Source of the DNA: DATFKA01 sp042095835
GTDB taxonomy: Bacteria > Bacteroidota > Bacteroidia > Chitinophagales > Saprospiraceae
Length of the DNA: 33,162 bases
Reading direction: 5' to 3'
Assembly: GCA_042095835.1 (NCBI GenBank)
Contig: JBELML010000063.1
Location: 1 to 33,162 of the forward strand
Made by a program: the position numbers and the translations under genes. Numbering within the stretch: the stretch's first letter is position 1; the number at the start of each line of letters is the position of its first letter. Of the stretch, positions 15,075 to 23,803 are shown piece after piece. A model generated the notes under the pieces. It did no database searches. It had not been told where the DNA came from and worked only from the letters and a program-made list of their open reading frames with translations.

Positions 15075-15917
15075 ATGTCTAGCCTTAAAGATTTATTCAA
15101 AAGGCCATTAGCTGTAGCTATTTTTCTTATTCTTCAACTGGTTTCCTTCCTGTTGATCATCAACTCTAATGAGCAAAATGCAGATACCTTCCAAGGTTTT
15201 AGAGCCTCTGTTTCTGGCTCGGTAAAACAAATCCGCACCAACTGGACGGAGCGCATTTTTTATAAATCCAGATTCGATAGTTTATTGGAGGTACATACTA
15301 CTCTACTGAATGATCTATCGACCAGCTATTACGATGGAGCCGTTGTGATCGATACGATTCCACCAGACTCTCTATCCAATCGACAGTTTATGTATCGCTC
15401 TGCGCAAATCATCAATAACTCCTACAGTCAACGGAACAATTATCTAACGATCAATAAAGGAGAAGCACAGCGAATACAAAAACGAATGGGCGTGATTTCT
15501 GATAAAGGTATTGTGGGTATCGTCACGGCGACTAGTCAACATTACGCTAGAGTGGCGTCTATTTTACATAGTCGAATTAAAGTAACGGCTAGCGTAACAG
15601 ATATACAAAACCAAAGCTTAGAAGGGACACTGGAGTGGAACTTCATCAACCCAAAATATGTGTACTTGGGTGGCATACCCAATCACTATCAAGTTGCTGT
15701 TGGCTCCGAAGTCGTGACGGGTGTTTCTTCCAGAACCTTTCCTCCAGGTCTGCGCATTGGTACCGTAGTAGAAACCAGTCTACCTCCTGGAAGCAGTACC
15801 CTTCTACTAAAAGTAGAGCTGTCTAATGATCTTATTTCGGTTCAGGATGTCTACGTCATCGAAAATCTACATGAGAAAGAACTCAAAGAGCTAGAAGGAG
15901 GGGCTGCCAATGAATAA
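15075..15917 (+). CDS. mreC: Rod shape-determining protein MreC
   Basis: The product is 280 residues: a short cytoplasmic N-terminus, one membrane segment (about 12-30, 'LAVAIFLILQLVSFLLII'), a coiled region and a periplasmic beta domain. The family block 'NNYLTINKGEAQRIQKRMGVISDKGIVGIV' and the later 'VVTGVSSRTFPPGLRIGTV' fit MreC. It links MreB filaments to PBP2 and RodA and activates septum-independent wall synthesis. Its last 8 nt overlap mreD, which implies translational coupling. Confidence 0.93.
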   Translation: MSSLKDLFKRPLAVAIFLILQLVSFLLIINSNEQNADTFQGFRASVSGSVKQIRTNWTERIFYKSRFDSLLEVHTTLLNDLSTSYYDGAVVIDTIPPDSLSNRQFMYRSAQIINNSYSQRNNYLTINKGEAQRIQKRMGVISDKGIVGIVTATSQHYARVASILHSRIKVTASVTDIQNQSLEGTLEWNFINPKYVYLGGIPNHYQVAVGSEVVTGVSSRTFPPGLRIGTVVETSLPPGSSTLLLKVELSNDLISVQDVYVIENLHEKELKELEGGAANE

Positions 15918-16431
15918 TCTACTGATCTTAAATACAGTACGCTTCTTCCTGTTTCTTGGCCTACAAGTGCTGATATTGCAGCAGATGATTTTCGGACCAA
16001 TCCTGGGAGAATACCTCAAAGGATTTATCTATCCGCTTTTTCTACTCCTTTTACCATTTCGCACCAGTATAGAAATATTGATGCTCGTTGGCTTTGCGAT
16101 GGGCATAGCGGTAGATTCCATGTATGACACTATTGGTGTACACGCCAGTGCATCGGTAGGCTTAATGGCCTTGAGAGGATATATTTTAAAAAGATTACAA
16201 CCCAAAGGAGGCTATAATCTCAACAAAGGCCTGACGCCAGCAAATTATTCCCTCAATTGGTTCCTCAGCTACTTGGCTATTTCTTATGCCGTATTCACAC
16301 TTTGGGTATCTGTATTAGAAATATTCCAAATATGGAAAGTCGGCTCTATACTATTACGAGCAATATTTATGCTCCCTATATCTATATTTTTTATTTTTAT
16401 CATCATGTTGATTTTTAAGCCAAAAAACTAA
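15910..16431 (+). CDS. mreD: Rod shape-determining membrane protein MreD
   Basis: The product is 173 residues and very hydrophobic, with about five membrane segments. It contains 'FIYPLFLLLLPFRTSIEILMLVGFAMGIAVDSMYDTIGVHASASV', typical of the Bacteroidota form of MreD. Position between mreC (8-nt overlap) and the PBP2 gene supports the call. It is an inner-membrane component of the elongasome, with its exact biochemical role unsettled in the literature. A 124-nt gap follows before mrdA. Confidence 0.88.
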   Translation: MNNLLILNTVRFFLFLGLQVLILQQMIFGPILGEYLKGFIYPLFLLLLPFRTSIEILMLVGFAMGIAVDSMYDTIGVHASASVGLMALRGYILKRLQPKGGYNLNKGLTPANYSLNWFLSYLAISYAVFTLWVSVLEIFQIWKVGSILLRAIFMLPISIFFIFIIMLIFKPKN

Positions 16432-16451
16432 GCCCAAGCTTTCGCACTCAA

Positions 16452-16517
16452 TTGCTTAGTCAAGGACTCAGAAACACAGCGATCACTATTCATCTACCAA
16501 GTTCTTAGCCTAAGCAA
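16452..16517 (+). repeat. Spaced inverted repeat between mreD and mrdA
   Basis: TTGCTTAG (16452-16459) and CTAAGCAA (16510-16517) are perfect complements 50 nt apart, and the right arm overlaps a small palindrome CTTAG-C-CTAAG. It lies in the 124-bp gap. Function is unknown. Confidence 0.3.
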
Positions 16518-16555
16518 ACATCACTATATCATAACATCACTACATATAAAAGCAC

Positions 16556-18412
16556 ATGTCTGAAAAAACGAGTATAAGGCATTTACATATTCAGCTCTTT
16601 ATAGGCATCGCTTTACTAGTCTTATTAGCAAAAGCGGCACAATTACAATTAGTCGATTCCACGATGCGACAAAAAGCGGGTGCCGTAGCTGTAGATTCCT
16701 ATACGATTTACCCGTCTCGAGGAATCATTTATGATCGTGCAAATCGCCCCCTGGTCACCAATAATCCGATGTATGATTTACTGGTCACTTATAATCAGAT
16801 CGATCCTCAAATGGATACACTTCGGTTTTGTGAATTATTGGAAATAGATCGCGCCTATTTTGAGACTATCCTCGAAAAAGACTGGTCGAGCCCACGTTAT
16901 GATAAAACGGTGCCTTTTACCTTTCTCAAAAAAATCCCTAAAGAAAAATTCTTAACCTTTCAAGAGAGTTTACACGAGTTTCCCGGCTTTCAAATACAGC
17001 ACCGTAATGCCCGATCCTATCCGATACCTTCGGCGGCCCATGTATTAGGCTATATTTCTGAAGCCACCGAAAATGATATCAAAAACGATCCAGACAATTA
17101 CTCCCTTGGCGATTATATTGGAGCTAGTGGTGTCGAATGGGCTTATGAAGAAGAACTACGCGGTACCAAGGGCAAGCGCTATGTCTTAAAAGATAACAAA
17201 GGCAATGAAATGGGCCAATACGCTGATGGCAGTGAAGATGTCGACCCAGCTTCTGGACTAGACCTTATCTTGTCTGTTGACATTGAGCTACAGCAATACG
17301 CAGAAGAACTTTTACAAAACAAGCGAGGAGCTGTAGTGGCTATTGAGCCAAAAACTGGAGAAATCCTCACTATGGTTACTGCCCCAACTTATAATCCCCA
17401 ATCTTTAGCACTCCACAATAAAAACCGAGGTAAAGCCTACCAAGGTTTAAGAGAGAATAAAGAACTACCACTCTATAATCGGGCGATTCTGGCAGAATAT
17501 CCTCCTGGGTCACTTTTCAAACCCTTCGTAGGTTTGGTGGCGCTACAAGAAGGAATCACTCAGCCACAGCGGACCATCACTTGCGATGGCGCCTTTTACT
17601 TTAAGGGGCAGCGGCTCACAGGATGTCACGGGCATTTTACCTGTCGAACTATTTCTCATGCCATCCAAAATTCTTGCAACACCTACTTTATCACACTCTT
17701 CAGAGAGACAATCGATCAATTTGGTCAAAATACGCCCGTTGCGGGACTAGACACCTTCAACACCTACTTGAGTCGATTTGGGATGCAGCAGCGCCTGGGT
17801 ATTGATTTTCCAGGAGAAAAAATGGGCGAATATCCAGATGGCTCTTATTTCAGCAAGGTTTATGAGAAAGAGCAGCGTTGGTATTCCGTCTGGGTCAGAT
17901 CTCTGGGTATTGGACAAGGCGAGTTGGGCACCACCAATCTACAATTGGCCAATATGGCCGCCATCTTGGCCAATCGTGGTTGGTATAAAACGCCCCATTT
18001 GGTCAGAGCATACAAGAACAATGTCCAGGCTATTGATGATAAATACCTTCTCAAACGGGAAGTTGGTATCGACGCACAGCACTTCGAACCCATTATTGAT
18101 GGTATGGAAGCCGTAGTTACTTCTGGTACAGCAAAATTGGCCTATATTTCCGGTATCCCGGTCTGTGGTAAAACAGGTACTGCGGAGAACGCAGGAAAAG
18201 ATCACTCCATTTTCTTTTGCTTTGCGCCTAAAGACGATCCCAAAATTGCTTTGGCCGTTTATGTAGAAAACGCTGGGTTTGGTGGCTCAGTAGCTGCTCC
18301 AATTGCTAGCCTAGTGATCGAAAAATACCTCAGAGGAGAAATTCGCGGCGCGCAACGCAAATACTTAGAGTCTTATATCAAAGACATGAAGATTTTAAAA
18401 CCAACGCCCTAA
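16556..18412 (+). CDS. mrdA: Penicillin-binding protein 2, elongation transpeptidase
   Basis: The product is 618 residues: one N-terminal membrane segment (about 10-28), the PBP dimerisation domain ('YPSRGIIYDRANRPLVTNNP', 'SAAHVLGYISEA') and a transpeptidase domain. The catalytic motifs are SxxK as SLFK (Ser319, Lys322), SxN as SCN (373-375) and KTG (539-541). It crosslinks peptidoglycan during side-wall growth together with RodA. Its stop overlaps the start of the CapA-like gene (TAATG). RodA, commonly encoded next to PBP2 in this phylum, is not encoded in the window. Confidence 0.95.
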   Translation: MSEKTSIRHLHIQLFIGIALLVLLAKAAQLQLVDSTMRQKAGAVAVDSYTIYPSRGIIYDRANRPLVTNNPMYDLLVTYNQIDPQMDTLRFCELLEIDRAYFETILEKDWSSPRYDKTVPFTFLKKIPKEKFLTFQESLHEFPGFQIQHRNARSYPIPSAAHVLGYISEATENDIKNDPDNYSLGDYIGASGVEWAYEEELRGTKGKRYVLKDNKGNEMGQYADGSEDVDPASGLDLILSVDIELQQYAEELLQNKRGAVVAIEPKTGEILTMVTAPTYNPQSLALHNKNRGKAYQGLRENKELPLYNRAILAEYPPGSLFKPFVGLVALQEGITQPQRTITCDGAFYFKGQRLTGCHGHFTCRTISHAIQNSCNTYFITLFRETIDQFGQNTPVAGLDTFNTYLSRFGMQQRLGIDFPGEKMGEYPDGSYFSKVYEKEQRWYSVWVRSLGIGQGELGTTNLQLANMAAILANRGWYKTPHLVRAYKNNVQAIDDKYLLKREVGIDAQHFEPIIDGMEAVVTSGTAKLAYISGIPVCGKTGTAENAGKDHSIFFCFAPKDDPKIALAVYVENAGFGGSVAAPIASLVIEKYLRGEIRGAQRKYLESYIKDMKILKPTP

Positions 18413-19581
18413 TGACCATCCGTTCTAGCCTCTTCTTGTCTTGTTTTTTGCTATTCCGGCTATCTGCTCTTGAAGCGCAGGCAGATTCTAACTATATCCA
18501 TGAGTTGGATATGATTTTTGTAGGAGACATCATGGGCCATGGGCCACAAATCAAGTCCGCAGAAATCATCAAAGACTCCATTTATGACTATACGCCATGT
18601 TTTGAATACGTAGCGCCTATCTTGCGAGAGGCCGACTTAGCTATTGGCAATTTGGAACTCACCCTTCCTGGAAAGGGCCCCTACTCGGGATATCCCCGGT
18701 TTCGTAGTCCTGATCAACTAGCAGATGCCTTACAACAGGCAGGCTTTGATCTCCTAGTCACGGCTAATAACCACTCCAACGATGGCAATAAAATCGGTCT
18801 TGAGCAAACCATTAAATCTTTACGGTCTAGGTATTTCTACCAAACGGGCACTTTTCTCAATCAGCTGGATAGAGATGTGTTTTATCCTTTGATTGTGTAT
18901 AAAGGCGTATTTAAATTGGCTTTTTTGAATTACACTTACGGCACCAATGGGTTGCCTACACCTCAACCCAATATTGTCAATCTCATCGACGAGGAGCAAA
19001 TTCAAGCAGATTTGGAGACCGCCCGACAATTAGAACCAGATTTTATCATTGTACTCATGCATTGGGGCTACGAGTACCAGATCAATGAAAACAAAGCCCA
19101 AAAAGCGCTCAGTAAAAAAATACTGGAATGGGGCGGAGATCTTATTGTAGGTGCTCACCCACACGTTGTACAACCTGTCAAGAAAATGGTGGTAACTAGG
19201 CCCGATAGTACACAATTTGAAGGTATTGTTGCCTACTCTCTAGGAAATTTCATCTCCAATCAAAGAAAAACACTGACCGACCTTGGATTGATGTTGGACA
19301 TCAAACTCCAGAAAAATCTCCTCACCAACGAGACTCGATTAATAGACCATAGCTACATTCCGGTCTATCGCCACATCGAAACCCCAAAGTCGGGTAAGAG
19401 AACCTATCGCGTGCTACCCATTTCCACCTTTGAATCAGCGGCGTGGGAAAATGTTTTACTGAATAAAGAGACCCGCAAAGCGATGCAGGCTACAGCAAAA
19501 AAAATAAGAGACCATCTCTTCAAGTTTGATAGTCGAGAGCGAATTGTATCTTTACCACAGCATCTAATCGAACAAGAATGA
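18412..19581 (+). CDS. CapA-type metallophosphatase-fold protein
   Basis: The product is 389 residues. A signal peptide (about 1-23, ending near LEAQA) is followed by the CapA/PgsA (poly-gamma-glutamate capsule protein) fold. Its marks are 'MIFVGDIMGHGPQ' (about 35-47), 'LAIGNLELTL', 'VTANNHSNDG', 'VLMHWGYEYQ', 'VGAHPHVVQPV' and 'YSLGNFISNQ', the metal-binding Asp/Asn/His set of calcineurin-like enzymes. Some family members act in capsule synthesis; many are of unknown function. No other capsule (CapB/CapC) genes are present. It is coupled to mrdA by a 1-nt stop/start overlap and to folA by a 4-nt overlap, so it is expressed with the cell-elongation genes, which hints at a role in envelope or wall-linked polymer processing (inference). 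Confidence 0.85.
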   Translation: MTIRSSLFLSCFLLFRLSALEAQADSNYIHELDMIFVGDIMGHGPQIKSAEIIKDSIYDYTPCFEYVAPILREADLAIGNLELTLPGKGPYSGYPRFRSPDQLADALQQAGFDLLVTANNHSNDGNKIGLEQTIKSLRSRYFYQTGTFLNQLDRDVFYPLIVYKGVFKLAFLNYTYGTNGLPTPQPNIVNLIDEEQIQADLETARQLEPDFIIVLMHWGYEYQINENKAQKALSKKILEWGGDLIVGAHPHVVQPVKKMVVTRPDSTQFEGIVAYSLGNFISNQRKTLTDLGLMLDIKLQKNLLTNETRLIDHSYIPVYRHIETPKSGKRTYRVLPISTFESAAWENVLLNKETRKAMQATAKKIRDHLFKFDSRERIVSLPQHLIEQE

Positions 19582-20081
19582 TCGTATCTGCAATCGTAGC
19601 GGTAGCTAAAAATCGGGTAATTGGGCGAGACAATAATATCCCTTGGTATTTGTCTACTGATCTGAAGTTTTTCAAGAAGACCACCCTGAATCATCATGTG
19701 ATCATGGGGCGCAAGTCTTTTGAATCTATCGGCCGACCACTCCCCAAGCGCACCAATGTGATCGTCACCAGGAATGCTTTTTATATGGCCACCGGATGCA
19801 TCTGCGTACATTCCGTAGAAGAGGCTTTAAGCATTGCCCAGGATAATGGAGAACAGGAAGCTTTCATTATCGGAGGCGCTCAAATCTATACCCTAAGTCT
19901 ACCCTATTTAGATAAATTATACCTCACCGAAGTAGACGCAGAACCAGAAGGCGATGTCTATTTCCCAGAATTGGACTTCTCCGAGTGGCAGCTATCAAGT
20001 CAGAAAGATTATCAGAAAGGCGAAAAAGATGATTTTGATTTTTCAATCAAAGTCTATGAGAAACGAGGTAATGATGAATAA
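19578..20081 (+). CDS. folA: Dihydrofolate reductase
   Basis: The product is 167 residues with the family motifs 'VAVAKNRVIGRDNNIPWYLSTDLKFFK' (the catalytic acid is Asp28), 'VIMGRKSFESIG' (41-52), 'IIGGAQIYTLSLPYLDKLYLTEVDAEPEGDVYFP'. It reduces dihydrofolate to tetrahydrofolate with NADPH. Its start overlaps the stop of the CapA-like gene (ATGA), so it belongs to the same transcript. The usual partner thyA, which is often adjacent, is not in the window. Confidence 0.96.
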   Translation: MIVSAIVAVAKNRVIGRDNNIPWYLSTDLKFFKKTTLNHHVIMGRKSFESIGRPLPKRTNVIVTRNAFYMATGCICVHSVEEALSIAQDNGEQEAFIIGGAQIYTLSLPYLDKLYLTEVDAEPEGDVYFPELDFSEWQLSSQKDYQKGEKDDFDFSIKVYEKRGNDE

Positions 20082-20157
20082 GCTCATTTGAGTCTGCCGA
20101 CCATACTTATGCTGCTAAAGTAGACGAGAGTGAGGCGCTTGAATCAACTTTAAAAAA

Positions 20158-21222
20158 ATGAAAAAACACTGGCTACTCCTACTAACAATCAGCATCTTTT
20201 ACAATTGCCATTCCTCCCCAAAGACCAATCAGGAGCTTAAACCTACCACCATAGCCGATGATCAACAGGACACGATACCCTACGAAGTGATTGATCCCGA
20301 AACTACTCTAATACCCGAGGAAGTAGCAGATACCCTGTCGCCGACTGAGGAAACCACTCCAAAAGAGAAACCGCCCGCCCCTTCAAAGCCCAGTAAAGAA
20401 CCCGCTCAAAGCCTTCCAGATACTCCTAAAGAAGAGGCTCCCAAGGCAGCTGAACCTGACCCTAGCCAAAACAAACAAGAGGAGCTTAAAAACCCACCTA
20501 CTACCACAGCTCCCTCCCAAGCACCTAAGCCAGAACTCAAGCCGCCTGCCAAAGAGGAAAAAGAAATCCTTCCTGAATCTCGTCCTTTTTCACATGCGCC
20601 TTTTGACGCCTTACTCCAAACTTATGTCTCCGCAAACGGACTGGTAAATTATGCCGGGTTCAAAAAGGATCAAGTAAAACTGGAAACTTATTTACAAGAA
20701 CTCAGCGAAAACCCTCCTCAAAATAAAAGCCGAAATGAGCAAATTGCTTACTGGATCAATGCCTACAATGCTTTTACAATTGATTTAATCTTGGATAACT
20801 ATCCTACGAATAGCATCCTAAAACTCGACGATGGTAACCCTTGGGATGTCAAAAGAATTTCTATTGGAGGGAAGCTTTATTCGCTCAATGAAATCGAAAA
20901 AACAGTACTCCTGAAAGTACTCCGTGAACCACGTGTCCACTTTGCCGTCAATTGTGCTGCTCAATCTTGTCCTCCACTACGCAACCGCGCATGGCAAGCG
21001 TCTAGCCTACAGCGAGATTTGGAGGCCGCCACTAAAGCCTTTATCAACAATCCCAAGTTCAATACCATCGAAAAGAAGAAGGCTGCTCTATCAAAGATAT
21101 TCGAATGGTATGCCAACGATTTCGGCAGTGTCATCGACTTTGTGAATCAATATAGCACTACCCAACTCTCTGCGAAAGCAAAAATTTCCTACCTGGAATA
21201 CGATTGGAGTTTGAACCAGTGA
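20158..21222 (+). CDS. DUF547-domain protein with long Pro/Lys/Glu-rich linker, probable lipoprotein
   Basis: The product is 354 residues. The N-terminus has a signal segment ending in 'FYNC', a poor but possible lipobox. Residues 22-140 are a low-complexity linker rich in P, E, K, T and A. The C-terminal part (about 148-350) is a DUF547 domain: 'YVSANGLVNYAGFKKD', 'QIAYWINAYNAFTIDLI', 'VHFAVNCAAQSCPPLRNRAW' and 'YLEYDWSLN'. DUF547 has a cysteine-protease-like look (Cys and His within conserved blocks), but its activity is unknown. A long charged linker behind a lipid anchor would let the domain reach across the periplasm. It follows folA by 76 nt and has no clear promoter. Confidence 0.85.
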   Translation: MKKHWLLLLTISIFYNCHSSPKTNQELKPTTIADDQQDTIPYEVIDPETTLIPEEVADTLSPTEETTPKEKPPAPSKPSKEPAQSLPDTPKEEAPKAAEPDPSQNKQEELKNPPTTTAPSQAPKPELKPPAKEEKEILPESRPFSHAPFDALLQTYVSANGLVNYAGFKKDQVKLETYLQELSENPPQNKSRNEQIAYWINAYNAFTIDLILDNYPTNSILKLDDGNPWDVKRISIGGKLYSLNEIEKTVLLKVLREPRVHFAVNCAAQSCPPLRNRAWQASSLQRDLEAATKAFINNPKFNTIEKKKAALSKIFEWYANDFGSVIDFVNQYSTTQLSAKAKISYLEYDWSLNQ

Positions 21223-21226
21223 CTTG

Positions 21227-21303
21227 TTGTGATGTGGAGACCCTATTTGTTGACATAGTGATGTAGAGAGATATTGACGTGGAAGATATTGTGATGTGTT
21301 GAC
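21227..21303 (+). repeat. Degenerate GTGATGTG-type intergenic repeats
   Basis: The gap between the DUF547 and T9SS cargo genes holds three related words, GTGATGTGGAGA, GTGATGTAGAGA and GTGATGTGTTGACAT, plus a second GTTGACAT at 21249-21256 and two GATATT words. The unit is irregular, so this is a diverged low-complexity array rather than a clean tandem repeat. Confidence 0.5.
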
Positions 21304-21344
21304 ATCCAACTCCGCCTCAAACCTCTCCCGCTCAGCACAAAACA

Positions 21345-22079
21345 CTAAGGCCTGAAAGTACGCTTGCCAAGCCGCATAGTCTTGATCGCACCTAAATCAT
21401 CGTTGATCAAAGTGACTAGATAAAGGCCATTTGGTAAATTGAACAGATCATAATAGGCTCCGGGAGCAGCGCGATATTCCTTCACTTTATTTCCTACTAG
21501 ATTGTAGATAGCTACCCGATCGATGTCTTCACTATTGGTCACTTGGAAATAATCTACCGTAGGATTGGGATAAAGTACAAACTCTTGGTTTCTCATCTGA
21601 TCAATTGTACTCGTGACTACACTAGCTACCTCAAGATCAAAAGTAGGACTTGCCAAAATACTATCTGGCTGATTCACCATGGCCAAATCCAAGGCAAACA
21701 TACCTGATCCCGCTATTTCATTAGGCAGAATATATAAAGAGATCTTTGTAGAATCACCAGGGCCGATCACTACAGGAGCATCGATACCCAACCCATCATC
21801 AACATTAGAATTGACTTGAGGAAAATAACATTCATTAGGATCACAAACCTGTGTTTGCCACCCTTCTGGCTGGTCCAAAACGAAACGCTCCCATCTCAGA
21901 CTGATAGTACTATCGGTATTGTTAGTAATCGTAATCGTAGGATCTTGTATGAGAAAAGCCTCCTCCAAATCTACCGTAAAGGTCTGCTGGTAGTTGGCAG
22001 GTGATATTGAAATAGGCGACTGCCCATTTACCTGTAAGAGGAGAAAAAGAGAAATTATACTGAGTAAAGTTTGCTTCAT
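21345..22079 (-). CDS. Secreted protein with type IX secretion sorting domain
   Basis: The product is 244 residues: a signal peptide (about 1-19), an immunoglobulin-like beta domain (20-160) and a type A C-terminal sorting domain (about 165-244). The sorting domain shows 'FVLYPNPTVDYFQV', 'DRVAIYNLVGNKVKEY', 'YDLFNLPNGLYLVTLI' and a terminal 'KTMRLGKR'. Such domains direct export by the T9SS and attachment to the cell surface. The body contains two Cys in 'QVCDPNECYFP' and no recognised enzymatic motif. It is convergent with the DUF547 gene. Function is unknown; the T9SS cargo status is well supported. Confidence 0.88.
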   Translation of the reverse strand: MKQTLLSIISLFLLLQVNGQSPISISPANYQQTFTVDLEEAFLIQDPTITITNNTDSTISLRWERFVLDQPEGWQTQVCDPNECYFPQVNSNVDDGLGIDAPVVIGPGDSTKISLYILPNEIAGSGMFALDLAMVNQPDSILASPTFDLEVASVVTSTIDQMRNQEFVLYPNPTVDYFQVTNSEDIDRVAIYNLVGNKVKEYRAAPGAYYDLFNLPNGLYLVTLINDDLGAIKTMRLGKRTFRP

Positions 22080-22272
22080 TTGTTGGTCTTTTATAGAGGT
22101 ATATACGGGGATTCCCTCTTAGTGGTTCATGGTTTACAGGCTCTAAAAATAGAACTTATTCCTGCCACCTTCAAGTAAATTCCATTACTTAAATCCTTTT
22201 TAACGCTGTTGATGCACTCCCTCATTCAAAAAACCAGTCCCAAATACATACTTATTCCTTAATAAAAGGCTA

Positions 22273-22288
22273 TGTCCTCATTCGGACA
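22273..22288. promoter_or_regulatory. CRP/FNR-geometry operator upstream of the oxidoreductase gene
   Basis: TGTCC-TCATTC-GGACA is a perfect 5-6-5 inverted repeat with the same 16-bp geometry as the CRP consensus TGTGA-N6-TCACA. It is the most obvious palindrome of the 306-bp region 22080-22385. Its centre lies about 41 nt upstream of the start implied by the nearby -7-like element. Confidence 0.45.
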
Positions 22289-22309
22289 CCTATTTTAAAA
22301 TCTATAAAT

Positions 22310-22317
22310 TTACTTTG
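22310..22317 (+). promoter_or_regulatory. Near-consensus -7 element for the FAD/Fe-S operon
   Basis: TTACTTTG differs from TAnnTTTG at one position and has no good -33 box, as might be expected for an activator-dependent promoter. The leader to the ATG at 22386 would be about 65 nt. Confidence 0.3.
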
Positions 22318-22385
22318 TAATCATCTTCAATGCAATTCTTGAAGAGCACTTTCATTCTAGCATTCTAGCCAACAAACGCTTATTT

Positions 22386-23729
22386 ATGCACGTCGTTATT
22401 CTAGGTAACGGTATCAGTGGAATCACTACAGCTCGTTATATACGCAAGTTGAGTGATCACCAAATCACCGTTATTTCCGCTGAATCGGATTATTTTTTCT
22501 CTCGTACTGCACTAATGTATATCTATATGGGACATATGCGGCTCAAGGATACGCAGCCCTATGAAAATTGGTTTTGGGAGAAAAACCGCATCGACCTGAA
22601 AAAAGCGTGGGTATCCAATGTTGATTTCAAACAGAAACAATTACAAACGTCCACTGGCGAGTCTATACCCTATGATAAACTCGTACTTGCAGTCGGTTCT
22701 ACGCCTAATAAGTTTGGCTGGCCCGGTCAAGACCTCCAGCGAGTAGGCGGTCTGTATACTTTACAAGACTTATCTGCTATGGAGGAAGCTAGCCAAAAGG
22801 GAATCCAAAAAGCCGTCATTGTTGGAGGCGGCTTGATTGGCATCGAGATGGCGGAGATGTTCCACTCTAGGCATATACCTGTGACGATGCTGGTACGAGA
22901 GGAAAGCTACTGGAATAATGTGCTCCCAGCCGAAGAATCGGCTATGATCAATCGACACATTGCTGAACATGGCATTGACCTCAGGTTACAAACCGAACTC
23001 AAAGAAATCGTAGATGATGGATCTGGCAATGCGAGTGCGGTCATCACAAACGAAGGGGAGCGGATAGATTGCCAATACGTTGGCCTCACGGCTGGCGTAC
23101 GGCCCAATACTGACTTCTTGAAAGAAAGCGGCTTAGACATGCAGCGAGGTATTTTAGTAGATCAGCATTTACAAACCAATATCCCTGATGTATACGCTAT
23201 TGGAGATTGTGCACAAATGCGCGAACCACAGCCTGGTCGTAGACCTATTGAAGCCATTTGGTATACCGGTCGTATGATGGGCGAGGTAGCTGCTTATAAT
23301 ATTTGTGGCCAAGAGGTGAGCTACGATCCTGGCACTTGGTTCAATTCTGCCAAGTTTCTAGATATCGAATACCAGGTTTATGGCAGCGTATTAGCTCATC
23401 CACCAGAAAATCACCATTCTCTTTATTGGGAAGACGCTGATGGAAAGAAGAGCATTCGTCTAGTGTATGATAAAGATTCGAAATCTATTTTAGGGTTCAA
23501 TCTAATGGGCGTTCGCTATCGCCACGAAGTTTGCGAAAAATGGATTGAATCTGCTACACCAATGGCCGAAGTTTTACAAGACCTCTCCCTAGCCAATTTT
23601 GATCCAGAGTTTTATAAGGAATTTGAACAGGAAGTCATCACTCAGTATAACCATCAAAATGGAGCTCAGGTGCAACTCAAGAAAAAACGGAAACTCGATC
23701 AAGTACTAGCCTTTCTACGGAGCTCCTAA
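22386..23729 (+). CDS. FAD-dependent NAD(P) oxidoreductase, NirB/rubredoxin-reductase-like
   Basis: The product is 447 residues of the two-dinucleotide-binding-domain class. The FAD motif is GNGISG (7-12), the NAD(P) motif 'VIVGGGLIGIEMAEM' lies near 145-159 and the second FAD motif 'VYAIGDCAQM' near 270-279. There is no CxxxxC redox disulphide, which separates it from glutathione/thioredoxin reductases and places it with ferredoxin/rubredoxin/nitrite reductase-type enzymes. The C-terminal 120 residues resemble the dimerisation domain. It precedes a membrane 4Fe-4S protein by 74 nt, so it probably passes electrons between NAD(P)H and that protein. A CRP-type inverted repeat lies upstream. The physiological acceptor is unknown. 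Confidence 0.85.
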   Translation: MHVVILGNGISGITTARYIRKLSDHQITVISAESDYFFSRTALMYIYMGHMRLKDTQPYENWFWEKNRIDLKKAWVSNVDFKQKQLQTSTGESIPYDKLVLAVGSTPNKFGWPGQDLQRVGGLYTLQDLSAMEEASQKGIQKAVIVGGGLIGIEMAEMFHSRHIPVTMLVREESYWNNVLPAEESAMINRHIAEHGIDLRLQTELKEIVDDGSGNASAVITNEGERIDCQYVGLTAGVRPNTDFLKESGLDMQRGILVDQHLQTNIPDVYAIGDCAQMREPQPGRRPIEAIWYTGRMMGEVAAYNICGQEVSYDPGTWFNSAKFLDIEYQVYGSVLAHPPENHHSLYWEDADGKKSIRLVYDKDSKSILGFNLMGVRYRHEVCEKWIESATPMAEVLQDLSLANFDPEFYKEFEQEVITQYNHQNGAQVQLKKKRKLDQVLAFLRSS

Positions 23730-23803
23730 AAAGATATTAACCTACCACACTCGATCATAGCAAGCAACACATTCATTAATCAAACTGGAAAACACTACAC
23801 AAA

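Noticed and set aside
18412..19581. Capsule (poly-gamma-glutamate) biosynthesis locus
   Set aside because: Only a CapA-type protein is present; there is no CapB or CapC, so a capsule pathway cannot be claimed.
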